NCBI RefSeq assembly: GCF_000445125.1
Contig: NZ_ATHL01000019.1
Location: 1 to 64,000, forward strand
Origin: Novosphingobium lindaniclasticum LE124
GTDB taxonomy: Bacteria > Pseudomonadota > Alphaproteobacteria > Sphingomonadales > Sphingomonadaceae
Direction of reading: 5' to 3'
Length of the DNA: 64,000 bases
How positions within the stretch are numbered: position 1 is the stretch's first letter; each line of letters starts with the position of its first letter. Shown here piece by piece: positions 37,057-44,531 of the stretch. The position numbers were made by a program, and so were the translations under genes. A model generated the notes under the pieces. That model was not told the origin of the DNA, made no database searches, and was given only the letters and a program-made list of their open reading frames with translations.

Positions 37057-37356
37057 TCAGGCCTGCGGCGCGATCGCGTCGATGAAGCGCGCCATCTCCA
37101 CGTCGCGCCGGGAAAGGCCGGAAGCATCGTGGGTGGTCAGCGTGATCTCGACGCGGTTGTAGACGTTGAACCACTCGGGATGATGATCGACTTTGTCGGC
37201 CTGGATCGCCACGCGGGTCATGAAACCGAACGCAGCGTTGAAATCGGCGAACTTGAGCTTGCGCACGATGGCCAGGCCATCCTCGCGCAAGTGCCAGACC
37301 GGCAACGCGGCCAGCGCCTCGGCGCGCTCCGCGTCGGTAAGACGGGCTATGGACAT
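37057..37356 (-). CDS. phhB: 4a-hydroxytetrahydrobiopterin dehydratase
   Basis: The 99-residue product is a pterin-4a-carbinolamine dehydratase. The family core is present: [29 protein letters not shown], the catalytic [21 protein letters not shown] (His residues near 62-64 and 79) and a final helix. It recycles the pterin cofactor used by phenylalanine hydroxylase, which is not in the window. The start is the Met of MSIARLTD; a frame 11 residues longer is less typical. Upstream, ccmA is divergently transcribed. Confidence 0.94.
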   Translation of the reverse strand: MSIARLTDAERAEALAALPVWHLREDGLAIVRKLKFADFNAAFGFMTRVAIQADKVDHHPEWFNVYNRVEITLTTHDASGLSRRDVEMARFIDAIAPQA

Positions 37357-37419
37357 GATCGACGACTCCCCCGGAGGCCAGCTTGGCACCGGAGGCCCTT
37401 TCCACTATCGCCTCACCCC

Positions 37420-38004
37420 ATGCAAGGGGCCTCCATCGCCATCGACGATCTCGCGTGCCGGCGCGGCGACCGCCTGCTGTTCCGCGGCCTTTCGCTGCGC
37501 CTGCGCGCGGGAGAGGCGCTTCGCGTCGTGGGGCGCAACGGCATCGGCAAGTCCAGCCTGCTGCGCATCGTCGCCGGGCTCGCGCCGCCCTTCGCCGGAA
37601 AGGTGAATGCCGAGGGAGCAATCGGGCTGGTCGACGAACGCCCCGCTCTCGATCCCGCGCGAACGCTGGGCGAGGCGCTGGCTTTCTGGCGGCAGATCGA
37701 CGGCGCGGGGGAGAGAAACGGCGATCTTGGCCGCTTGGGCCTCGAAGCCCTGCTCGACGTGCCGGTTCGCTATCTCTCCACCGGACAGAAGAAGCGCGCC
37801 GCCCTCGCCCGGCTGCTGGGCCAGGAGGCCGGGATCTGGCTGCTGGACGAACCTCTCAACGGGCTCGACACCCATGCCGCCGCGCTGGCCGAAGCGCTCA
37901 CGGCGGAGCACTGCGCGGCCGGGGGCATCGCGCTGATAGCCTCGCACCAGCCGTTTGCGCTGCCGGGTATGGCGACGCTCGCGCTCTCGGATTACACGAC
38001 ATGA
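37420..38004 (+). CDS. ccmA: Heme/cytochrome c maturation ABC ATPase CcmA
   Basis: The 194-residue product is the cytoplasmic ATPase of the CcmAB transporter used in system I cytochrome c maturation. Walker A is GRNGIGKSSLL (about 39-49), the signature is LSTGQKKRAALARLL (near 122-136), Walker B is IWLLDEPLNGLD, and a switch His lies in ASHQPF. Length matches CcmA (about 200). It overlaps ccmB as ATGA. No ccmC, ccmE or ccmF is in the window. Confidence 0.95.
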   Translation: MQGASIAIDDLACRRGDRLLFRGLSLRLRAGEALRVVGRNGIGKSSLLRIVAGLAPPFAGKVNAEGAIGLVDERPALDPARTLGEALAFWRQIDGAGERNGDLGRLGLEALLDVPVRYLSTGQKKRAALARLLGQEAGIWLLDEPLNGLDTHAAALAEALTAEHCAAGGIALIASHQPFALPGMATLALSDYTT

Positions 38005-38660
38005 GCGGCAGGATCCTCGCTTTGTTGAAGCGCGACCTTCTGCGGCTGCTGCTGGGGGCGCGCGGCGGCGGTGCGCTGCTGCCGGTGCTGTTCTTCCTTT
38101 CGGTGGCGATGCTCTATCCCTTCGCCGTGGGGCCTGACGCACCTCTGCTGGCGCGGACCGGCGGCGGCGTGATCTGGGTCGCCGCGCTGCTCGCCGCGAT
38201 TTTGCCGCTCGACCGCCTGGTGGAGCCCGATCTGGAAATGGGCCAGTTCGATCAATGGGCGCTGCGCGGCATTTCCGAAGAACTGGTGATCGCCGTGCGC
38301 GTGCTGGCCCACTGGCTGAGCTTCGGACCGCCGCTGATGCTGGCCGCCCTGCCCGCCGCCGCCCTGCTGGGGCTGGAGGGACATACGCTGCTGACGGTCG
38401 AGATCGGACTTCTGGCGGGAACACCGGGCCTGGCCGCGCTGGGCGTGACGGTCGCCGCGCTCACGGCGGGGCTGCGCGGCGGGGCGGCGCTGGCGGGACT
38501 GCTGGTGATACCCATGGCGGTGCCGGTGCTGATCTTCGGTGCAGGCAGCCTTGGCGCAGGAGGAGAAAGCGGTCTGGCCCTGGCCGCCGCCGCCAGCCTC
38601 GTCCTGCTCGCGCTGGCGCCTTTCGCGGGCGGTGCGGCGGTGCGCGCGGCGCGGAACTGA
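38001..38660 (+). CDS. ccmB: Heme exporter protein CcmB
   Basis: The 219-residue product is the membrane subunit of CcmAB. It has six hydrophobic segments and the family segments LLLGARGGGALLPVLFFL, LDRLVEPDLEMGQFDQWAL and AHWLSFGPPLMLAALP. It starts inside the last codons of ccmA (ATGA) and ends the two-gene operon. After its stop there is a 480-bp stretch without a gene. Confidence 0.95.
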   Translation: MSGRILALLKRDLLRLLLGARGGGALLPVLFFLSVAMLYPFAVGPDAPLLARTGGGVIWVAALLAAILPLDRLVEPDLEMGQFDQWALRGISEELVIAVRVLAHWLSFGPPLMLAALPAAALLGLEGHTLLTVEIGLLAGTPGLAALGVTVAALTAGLRGGAALAGLLVIPMAVPVLIFGAGSLGAGGESGLALAAAASLVLLALAPFAGGAAVRAARN

Positions 38661-39069
38661 CGCGCCGAAGTTCTACGACCGGACTTGGCGCACTGTCTTG
38701 CCTCGCCAAAAGCGAGCGCTTCAGATCCGGGAAATGGTCGCCGGTGTCTCGACGGTCCCTGACGCGACTCACACACTGCGAATCGCTTTGACACATATCC
38801 GAGTCGCAAGCCGGGACCTGGCCGGCGGCAACTTCCTGCCTGAAAAATCGGGACCGTTTCCGACGCTGTAGATCAGCGCCGCCCAGCGCCTCGCTTGTGG
38901 AAAAAGGCGGCATAAGTCCGGGATGAACTCCGGAAAAACGTAGGATATCTGGGAAAAAGCGGGCCGGGGCGGTTTCTCGCGCATGACGTGAAATCGCCCC
39001 GGCCCAGTCGACAGGAAGGGCAGGTCGGAGCCCCATGACAAGCGCCGACCCGAGGTCCTTGGTGCAGGC
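38661..39069. other. Non-coding stretch between ccmB and the Fur-controlled gene
   Basis: No reading frame in this 409 bp looks like a protein; frames on both strands are rich in Arg/Pro/Ser and lack good starts. The left half holds nothing I recognise. The right half has several GGGAAAA-type motifs and ends in a strong hairpin (38961-39005) that would terminate a minus-strand transcript starting near the Fur box. Confidence 0.5.
38951..39005 (-). terminator. Intrinsic terminator on the minus strand
   Basis: GGGCCGGGGCG (38961-38971) pairs with CGCCCCGGCCC (38995-39005), extended by a further 4-5 partly paired bases. On the minus strand the stem is followed by GCTTTTTCCC. No minus-strand protein gene leads into it, so it may end a short RNA. 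Confidence 0.65.
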
Positions 39070-39097
39070 TTGACGGGCAAGACAAGCTGCGTAGACA
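39070..39097 (+). promoter_or_regulatory. Candidate sigma-70-type promoter of the Fur-controlled gene
   Basis: TTGACG (39070-39075) and TAGACA (39092-39097) are 16 bp apart, and the Fur box begins 3 bp downstream, covering the expected start site. This layout fits repression by Fur with iron. Confidence 0.6.
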
Positions 39098-39099
39098 TA

Positions 39100-39118
39100 G
39101 CTAATGATAATCATTCTC
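39100..39118. promoter_or_regulatory. Fur box
   Basis: The 19-mer matches the classical Fur consensus (GATAATGATAATCATTATC) at 17 of 19 positions; the core ATGATAATCATT is exact. It lies between a TTGACG/TAGACA promoter and the start codon at 39144, and its symmetry allows control of transcription in both directions. Confidence 0.88.
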
Positions 39119-39143
39119 AAGTGCAAGCCCATGGAGAACAGGC

Positions 39144-39584
39144 ATGTATCAATATGTCGATCGCCCGCTCAATTCGCTCGACGAGGGGTGCCGTTTCCTG
39201 GTCTGGTCCATGCGGGCCTGGGTCACCACCCTGGGCCGCCGCCAATGCCCCGCGCAGGCTCTGGCGCCGGCTTTCGCCAAGTGGCGGATGATCGGTGGGC
39301 TCCAGCCCTTCCACCGCGCGATGTTGCTTTTCAACCGCGACGCGCTCGAAACCTTCGCCTTCTGCCCGATGGCCTGCAGCCACGTTTCGGAGCACGAAGC
39401 GGTGATTCTCGAACTCATCACCTCGCTACGCGACCGCGGCCCTCAGCAGACCCGCGACACGCTGGAGATGATCATCTCGGAAGAGAGCGTGGGCGACATG
39501 CTGGAGACGCTCTCGAAGCTGGGCGCGGCCATGGCCATTGCCGGGATCTTTCCGGGTGAGCCGGTGGCGGCAAAGCGGCGTTGA
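39144..39584 (+). CDS. Putative Fur-regulated protein of unknown function
   Basis: The 146-residue product is not recognised. It has no signal peptide or clear membrane segment, is mixed alpha-helical, and contains a central pair of Cys residues in ETFAFCPMACSHVSEHE (CPMAC near residues 74-78) followed by His, plus another Cys near 16 and 36. The C-terminal third is a regular helical stretch (ITSLRDRGPQQTRDTLEMII). The start ATG at 39144 has GGAG 8 bases upstream. Control by iron is strongly suggested by the Fur box. The Cys/His cluster could bind iron or a metal, which is inference. Its stop is followed by repeat copy 2. Confidence 0.75.
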   Translation: MYQYVDRPLNSLDEGCRFLVWSMRAWVTTLGRRQCPAQALAPAFAKWRMIGGLQPFHRAMLLFNRDALETFAFCPMACSHVSEHEAVILELITSLRDRGPQQTRDTLEMIISEESVGDMLETLSKLGAAMAIAGIFPGEPVAAKRR

Positions 39585-39598
39585 AGAACAGGGAATAA

Positions 39599-39757
39599 GC
39601 AGGGGCCATCGCCCCTGCACCCCGTTACCGTCGAGCCCGTGCCCTGCGCCTCCGTCGCGCGCCCATGGCCGCGCGGGGAGCGCAAGACACATAGCGGCGC
39701 GAAAGATCGACATTCAGAGGGTCCGGGGGATCATCCCCCGGGAATCTTCCCTTCTCC
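39599..39757 (-). repeat. Dispersed 3'-UTR-type repeat element, copy 2
   Basis: It begins 16 bp past the stop of isovaleryl-CoA dehydrogenase (minus strand) with a CCGGGGG/CCCCCGG hairpin (39723-39741). It ends in a GCAGGGGC/GCCCCTGC hairpin (39599-39618) followed by CTTATTCCC. Compared with other copies its core lacks about 24 bases around the GGGAGACTTAT region. It fills the gap to the convergent Fur-controlled gene. Confidence 0.85.
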
Positions 39758-40918
39758 TTATGCCCCGATCAGCTCGCGCCCGATCAGCATCCGCCTGATC
39801 TCGTTCGTCCCCGCGCCGATATCGAGCAGCTTGGCATCGCGCAGGTAGCGCTCGACCGGCCAGTCCTTGGTATAGCCTGCCCCGCCCAGCGCCTGGACCG
39901 CCTCGCCCGAGACGCGAAAAGCGTTCTCGCTCGCCAGCAGGATCGCGCCCGCCGCGTCGAAGCGGGTGGTCTGTCCGGCATCGCAGGCGCGTGCCACGGC
40001 ATAGACGTAGGCCCGCGCCGACTGCAGCGCGACGTACATGTCGGCGACTTTGGCCTGCATGAGCTGGAAGGTCCCGATCGCGGCGCCGAACTGACGACGC
40101 TCGCGGACATAGGGGATCACGGTGTCGAGGCAGGCCTGCATGATGCCGATCTGAAGACCGGCGAGCACGACGCGTTCGTAGTCCAGGCCGCTCATCAGCA
40201 CTTTCACGCCGCCGTTCAGCGGGCCCATGACGTTTTCGACGGGCACGAAGCAGTCGTCGAAGACCAGTTCGCAAGTGGGCGAGCCGCGCATGCCCATCTT
40301 GTCGATCTTCTGACCGATCGAGAAGCCGGGCATGTCCTTCTCAATCAGGAAGGCGGTGATGCCTTTCGATCCCGCTTGCGCATCGGTCTTGGCGTAGACC
40401 ACGAGCACATCGGCATATGTGCCGTTGGTGATCCAGAACTTGGTGCCGGTAAGGCGAAAACCGCCGTCCACCGCATCGGCGCGCAGCTTCATGCTGACGA
40501 CGTCGGAGCCTGCGGCCACCTCGGACATGGCAAGGCTGCCGACGTGCTCTCCGGAAACCAGCTTCGGCAGATACCTGGCCTTCTGCGCATCGCTCCCCCA
40601 GCGGCGGATCTGGTTGACGCAGAGGTTCGAATGCGCCCCGTAGGACAGCCCGACCGAGGCCGAAGCGCGGCTGACTTCCTCCACCGCGATCACATGTTCG
40701 AGATAGCCGAGCCCGGTGCCGCCCCATTCCTCCTCGACCGTCAGGCCGTGGAGGCCCAGCTCGCCCATGGCCGGCCACAGTTCGCGCGGGAACCAGTCTT
40801 CGGCATCGATCCTCGCGGCCAGGGGCGCGATCTGCTCGTCGGCGAAGCGCGCCACACTCTCGCGGATCATCTCCGCCGATTCGCCCAGGGCGAAGTCGAA
40901 GTTCGGGGTTGCCTTCAT
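39758..40918 (-). CDS. Isovaleryl-CoA dehydrogenase
   Basis: The 386-residue product is an acyl-CoA dehydrogenase. The N-terminal helical domain (1-130), middle beta domain with SLAMSEVAAGSDVVSMK and WITNGTYADVLVVYAK, and C-terminal domain are complete. The catalytic Glu lies in MSGLDYERVVLAG (near 250), the position used by isovaleryl-CoA dehydrogenases rather than the C-terminal Glu of most family members. This supports a role in leucine breakdown, oxidising isovaleryl-CoA to 3-methylcrotonyl-CoA. No carboxylase genes are adjacent. A LysR regulator is divergently placed 115 bp upstream and may control it. Confidence 0.88.
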   Translation of the reverse strand: MKATPNFDFALGESAEMIRESVARFADEQIAPLAARIDAEDWFPRELWPAMGELGLHGLTVEEEWGGTGLGYLEHVIAVEEVSRASASVGLSYGAHSNLCVNQIRRWGSDAQKARYLPKLVSGEHVGSLAMSEVAAGSDVVSMKLRADAVDGGFRLTGTKFWITNGTYADVLVVYAKTDAQAGSKGITAFLIEKDMPGFSIGQKIDKMGMRGSPTCELVFDDCFVPVENVMGPLNGGVKVLMSGLDYERVVLAGLQIGIMQACLDTVIPYVRERRQFGAAIGTFQLMQAKVADMYVALQSARAYVYAVARACDAGQTTRFDAAGAILLASENAFRVSGEAVQALGGAGYTKDWPVERYLRDAKLLDIGAGTNEIRRMLIGRELIGA

Positions 40919-41033
40919 GCTCGTGTTCCCAATCCTTGCGCCGTTGCTGCGGCGTTTTGTTGTCCAGCAGGATAGCGACCAGCCTTTTCACGAACAAATT
41001 GAAACTTGCGGCGTCCTCGGATAAATTTTTCCT

Positions 41034-41939
41034 ATGATAAAGCGCGCCCATATCCGTCATTTCCTGGCCGTGGCCGATGGGGGCAGCTTCAAGCAGGCAG
41101 CGGCGCGCCTGCATGTCACGCAGCCGACCATCTCCACCAGCATCGCCGAACTGGAGCGCCTGACCGGTTCGGCGCTTTTCGTGCGTGATCGCCGCCATGT
41201 GCGGCTCACCGAGGCGGGCGGCGCCTTCCTCTCGATCGCGCGTGACCTCGAAGCCGGATTTCGCCGCGCGGACCAGTTCGGGCGGCCGATCCCCGAGCAA
41301 TGGCCCGGCCTGAAGCTCGGCGTGATTTCCACGGTCTCCGGGCCGATGTTGGAACTGATCGCAAGAGAATTGGCGCGCAGCTTCGGGATCGAACTCGTCG
41401 AAGGCGACGACCGCGATCTTCGCGCCGGACTGGGCAGCGGCAAGCTCCATCTGGCGCTGACCCTGCTGGGCCAGGGCGAGGACGCGGCGGCAGGCGATTT
41501 CGCTGCCGACCTGCTGCTGGAAGAGCCTTACGTCCTCGTCATGCCGGGCGAGCATCGCTTCGCAGGCGCCGGACAGGTCGCCCCCCAGGATATTGCCGGA
41601 GACATCATGATCGCCCGGCGTGCGTGCGAGGTGCTGCAGCCGACGAGCCGCTTCTTTACCGACGCCGGTGTTCGCCCGCGGTTTGCCTTGCGGAGCGAGA
41701 ACGAGGACCGCTGCATGCGCATGGTTGCCGCCGGTCTGGGGGTGACGGTGGCGCCGCGATCGCTTGCGCCCCCAGGAACCGCTACGGCGGAGATCCTGGG
41801 CTATGGCCTGAGCCGAAGGCTTGGCCTGGTGCGCGGCCCGGCTTTCCCTGTAGAAGCGGCGGAACGACTGGCGGCGACGCTGGAGATCGTCACCGCCAGC
41901 CTTCCCTCCCTGGCTTCTCGATCCGGCGGCGCACCCTGA
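41034..41939 (+). CDS. LysR-family transcriptional regulator
   Basis: The 301-residue product has an N-terminal winged helix-turn-helix (about 5-62: HFLAVADGGSFKQAAARLHVTQPTIS, then LFVRDRRHVRLTEAG) and a C-terminal substrate-binding domain (about 92-290). It is read divergently from the isovaleryl-CoA dehydrogenase gene across a 115-bp gap, so that gene is its most likely target. The ligand cannot be told. A second LysR gene follows in the same direction. Confidence 0.9.
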   Translation: MIKRAHIRHFLAVADGGSFKQAAARLHVTQPTISTSIAELERLTGSALFVRDRRHVRLTEAGGAFLSIARDLEAGFRRADQFGRPIPEQWPGLKLGVISTVSGPMLELIARELARSFGIELVEGDDRDLRAGLGSGKLHLALTLLGQGEDAAAGDFAADLLLEEPYVLVMPGEHRFAGAGQVAPQDIAGDIMIARRACEVLQPTSRFFTDAGVRPRFALRSENEDRCMRMVAAGLGVTVAPRSLAPPGTATAEILGYGLSRRLGLVRGPAFPVEAAERLAATLEIVTASLPSLASRSGGAP

Positions 41940-42268
41940 CATTCCTGCCGGTGTGCACGCCTGTCGTTCCGATGTTTATTGCCCTCTCGTGTCGCCCTGA
42001 ACCTCGACCTGTCGCCGGCATGTTGTCCAACGTTGGCGCAAGCGGGGGCGCTCCCGCGTCTGGTGTCCCTTTTTACCCCCGACATGGGAATGCGCCCCCT
42101 ACCGCCGTGCGTTCACGTTCCGGCAGCTTCCTGGTTGGGAGAGAGCCGCCGCCGGCGCGGTCGCACGCTTCGGTGTTGCCGCATGGGTAAAGCGATGACA
42201 GAGTACGATCAAACGCAATGAATATGACGCAGCGTTGCAAAAAACAGAGCACTTAAGAACACACCACC
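41940..42268. other. Non-coding stretch between two LysR genes
   Basis: 329 bp without a convincing gene. Short frames here are Pro/Arg-rich and start without ribosome-binding sites. The last 60 bp become A+T-richer and probably hold the promoter of the second LysR gene; no clear -35/-10 pair could be chosen. Confidence 0.4.
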
Positions 42269-43189
42269 ATGCCGGCATTTTCCCGCTTTCTCCGTTATTT
42301 CATGGCCGTGGGTCGCCTCGGCTCCATTCGCAAGGCGGCCGACGAACTCAACGTCTCGGCTTCCGCGATCGACCGGCAGATCCTCAATGTGGAGGCCGAA
42401 CTCGGCCTGCCGCTGTTCGAGCGCCTGCCGACGGGACTGCGGCTTACCGCTGCGGGCGAGATGATGATGGCATCGGGCGCGCAGTGGCAGCGGGGCATGG
42501 TCAGTTTGCGCGGCAGGATCGAAGACTTGCGCGGTCTCAAGCGCGGCCATGTCGACATTGCCGTGATCGACGCCCTGGCGACCGGCCATGTTCCGGCCAC
42601 GCTCCATGCCATGCAGCAGCGCTATCCCGGCATCACCCTAGGCATCAAAGTGCTGGGCAACGATGCCGTGCGCCGTGCGGTGATCGGCGGCGAGGTGGAC
42701 TGCGGTATCCTGTTCGAGCCGCACTCCTATCGCGACCTTTCGGTAAGAGCCTTCACCGAAGTCGTGCTCGGCTTCGTCACGCCGCCGGATCATGCGATCG
42801 CGCAGTTGCGGGACGCACGCTTCTCGGCCTGCGCGGATCAGCCGATGATCATCCCCGCCGAGCCTCTGGCGGTCTATCAGCAGATCGCCGTGCTGGAAGG
42901 CGCGACCGGGATCGCGCTGAACCGACGGGCGAGTTCGGACAACATCCAGATGATCACTTCGCTGGTCCAGCACGGTGCGGGCATTGGCGTGCTCACCTCT
43001 CTGGACGTGCAGACCGAAGTCCAGCGCGGCACACTGGCTTTTACGCGCATTTCCGATTCGCTGCTGCGGCCGATGACCTTGGCGCTCTGCACCGCCTCGA
43101 CGCGCGCGCCCTCGCATGCGGCGGCCCTGGTGCTCGGCGAGTTCGAAGACACTTTCGCCCGGCTCGGCTATTGCGCATCAGATACTTAG
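42269..43189 (+). CDS. LysR-family transcriptional regulator
   Basis: The 306-residue product has a winged helix-turn-helix at the N-terminus (FMAVGRLGSIRKAADELNVSASAIDRQI, then LFERLPTGLRLTAAG) and a substrate-binding domain (about 92-298). The family is certain; the ligand and targets are not. Sequence is well separated from the preceding LysR protein, so this is not a recent duplication. The nearest downstream gene is the phosphoribosyltransferase. Confidence 0.9.
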   Translation: MPAFSRFLRYFMAVGRLGSIRKAADELNVSASAIDRQILNVEAELGLPLFERLPTGLRLTAAGEMMMASGAQWQRGMVSLRGRIEDLRGLKRGHVDIAVIDALATGHVPATLHAMQQRYPGITLGIKVLGNDAVRRAVIGGEVDCGILFEPHSYRDLSVRAFTEVVLGFVTPPDHAIAQLRDARFSACADQPMIIPAEPLAVYQQIAVLEGATGIALNRRASSDNIQMITSLVQHGAGIGVLTSLDVQTEVQRGTLAFTRISDSLLRPMTLALCTASTRAPSHAAALVLGEFEDTFARLGYCASDT

Positions 43190-43292
43190 CGGGCGGAAGG
43201 AGGGCCGCGGCGAACGCGCGATTGCAAAATTCGCACGGACGCGGTAACCGGAGCAGCTTCCTCTCCAAACTCCGTACCAGGATCCAGCGCGC

Positions 43293-43826
43293 ATGAGTGA
43301 AGCTTCCGAGCCTCAGCTCCACTATCTCGAATACTACGAAGACTTCCTCGCCAAAGTGCGCCAGCTTTCACGGCAGGTGCAGCAAGGGGCGTGGCAACCG
43401 GAATTCGTGATCGGCCTGGGACGGGGCGGACTGGTACCGGCGGTCTATATCTCGCACCAACTTTCCCTGCCGATGCTGTCGATCGACCATTCGTCCAAGA
43501 TCCCCGGTTTCGCAGACGAACTGCTGGCGAAAGTCGCCGCGATGAGCGCCGAAGGCACGCGCATGCTGTTCGTGGACGATATCAACGACACCGGCGGCAC
43601 GATCGACTACATCCGCAGCCAGCTTTCGCAAGGCGGCTGCGATCACGGGAACCTGCGCTTCGCCGTCGTAATCAACAACAAGAGTTCGAAAGTGGAAGTC
43701 GACGTCTGGGCCGATATGATCGACCGCGCCGACGACAAGCGCTGGTTCGTGTTCCCGTGGGAGTCCGTGGGCTCGCGGGACAGCATCGTCGATGAGGCGC
43801 TGTCGGTGCCGGAACGATTGGCCTGA
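43293..43826 (+). CDS. Phosphoribosyltransferase (purine type)
   Basis: The 177-residue product has a type I phosphoribosyltransferase fold. The PRPP-binding loop is MLFVDDINDTGGTIDYI (near 91-107), an N-terminal VIGLGRGGLVPAVYIS strand-loop lies near 39-54, and a late FPWES segment is present. It resembles xanthine/hypoxanthine-guanine phosphoribosyltransferases (gpt-like). It stands next to an adenine deaminase gene, whose product hypoxanthine would be a fitting substrate. Substrate remains inference. Repeat copy 3 follows its stop. Confidence 0.85.
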   Translation: MSEASEPQLHYLEYYEDFLAKVRQLSRQVQQGAWQPEFVIGLGRGGLVPAVYISHQLSLPMLSIDHSSKIPGFADELLAKVAAMSAEGTRMLFVDDINDTGGTIDYIRSQLSQGGCDHGNLRFAVVINNKSSKVEVDVWADMIDRADDKRWFVFPWESVGSRDSIVDEALSVPERLA

Positions 43827-43842
43827 AGGTTAAGCGGAACAA

Positions 43843-44020
43843 GCAGGGTCGTTACCCCTGAACCCGGTGACCGTCCGGGTCACCAGATCCAACGCCGTTG
43901 CCGCCCACGGCCGCCTCGGGAGACTTACTGGCTGCGCCGCAGGGAGGGCGCAACAGACAGGTAGCGCGAGGGGCTGACATTCCGAGGGTCTGGGGGATCA
44001 TCCCCCAGGACTTCCCCTTC
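43843..44020 (-). repeat. Dispersed 3'-UTR-type repeat element, copy 3
   Basis: Contains the CTGGGGG/CCCCCAG hairpin (43990-44008), the conserved core and a degenerate terminal hairpin (43843-43860, one extra C in one arm) followed by CTTGTTCC on the minus strand. Unlike other copies its right end overlaps coding sequence: the DUF4269 frame runs into the first hairpin and stops there. Confidence 0.82.
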
Positions 44021-44531
44021 TCTTCAAGACCTCCACCAACCCGGTGTCGTTCTTTTCTCCCAGGTCGAGCATCGCCTGGTAGGCATCTCCCTCAAGCCCG
44101 AGAACTTCCGCAAAGGCGGGCTCCGTCTTCGCCCCGGCCCGCCGCGCCGCCATGACGGCCTCACGCAAGCCCGCGCCGCCGAGCCGCAGCAGCCGTGCCT
44201 CCACCGCGAAGTGCCGCCAGCCGTGCTGCCGCTCCACCGGCAGCGCCTGCCCGAACACCTCGAAGGGGACACCCGCCACCGAGAAGGCCGCGATCACCGG
44301 ACGGTCTGCCTTCTGCCATTGCCACATCGCGAAATGCGCGAAGTGCCCGAACGCCTCCCACAAGGCCGCCGCGAAGGCTTCGGCATCGGGCGCATGGCAG
44401 AGCACGTCGATGTCGCTGCCGGGAACGTCTAGCCCCAGCGGAAATGTCCCGGCGACGTGCGGATCGAAGCGAGCGAGCCGCGTGAGGACACCGCTCGCCT
44501 CCAGCGCGGCCCGCCAGTCGGGGCCGGTCAG
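43998..44531 (-). CDS. DUF4269-family protein with CTG start
   Basis: The 177-residue product resembles DUF4269, a small nucleotidyltransferase-like family. Typical pieces are FPLGLDVPGSDIDVLC (near 40-55), FEVFGQALPVERQHGWRHFAVEARLL and LGLEGDAYQAMLDL. The conserved N-terminal half lies upstream of any ATG, GTG or TTG in frame, so a normal start would remove it. A CTG at 44531 overlaps the adenine deaminase stop as CTGA and has GGAGG 7 bases upstream, so I take it as the start. The final ten residues (LKRRGSPGG end) come from repeat copy 3, suggesting loss of the original stop. It forms an operon with adenine deaminase. Function is unknown. Confidence 0.7.
   Translation of the reverse strand: MTGPDWRAALEASGVLTRLARFDPHVAGTFPLGLDVPGSDIDVLCHAPDAEAFAAALWEAFGHFAHFAMWQWQKADRPVIAAFSVAGVPFEVFGQALPVERQHGWRHFAVEARLLRLGGAGLREAVMAARRAGAKTEPAFAEVLGLEGDAYQAMLDLGEKNDTGLVEVLKRRGSPGG

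Noticed and set aside
38461..39132. A 223-codon minus-strand frame across the Fur region and ccmB
   Set aside because: Overlaps ccmB and a terminator, unusual composition, no domain; treated as chance.
41979..42221. A small plus-strand frame between the two LysR genes
   Set aside because: Pro/Arg/Cys-rich without ribosome-binding site or similarity to anything I know.
41034..43189. Two tandem LysR genes as a recent duplication
   Set aside because: The two proteins differ throughout, including the helix-turn-helix, so they are separate family members.
43998..44405. DUF4269 gene as a shortened GTG-started gene or a frameshifted pseudogene
   Set aside because: The in-frame sequence upstream of the GTG carries the family's conserved N-terminal half, and a coupled CTG start with strong ribosome-binding site explains it without a frameshift.
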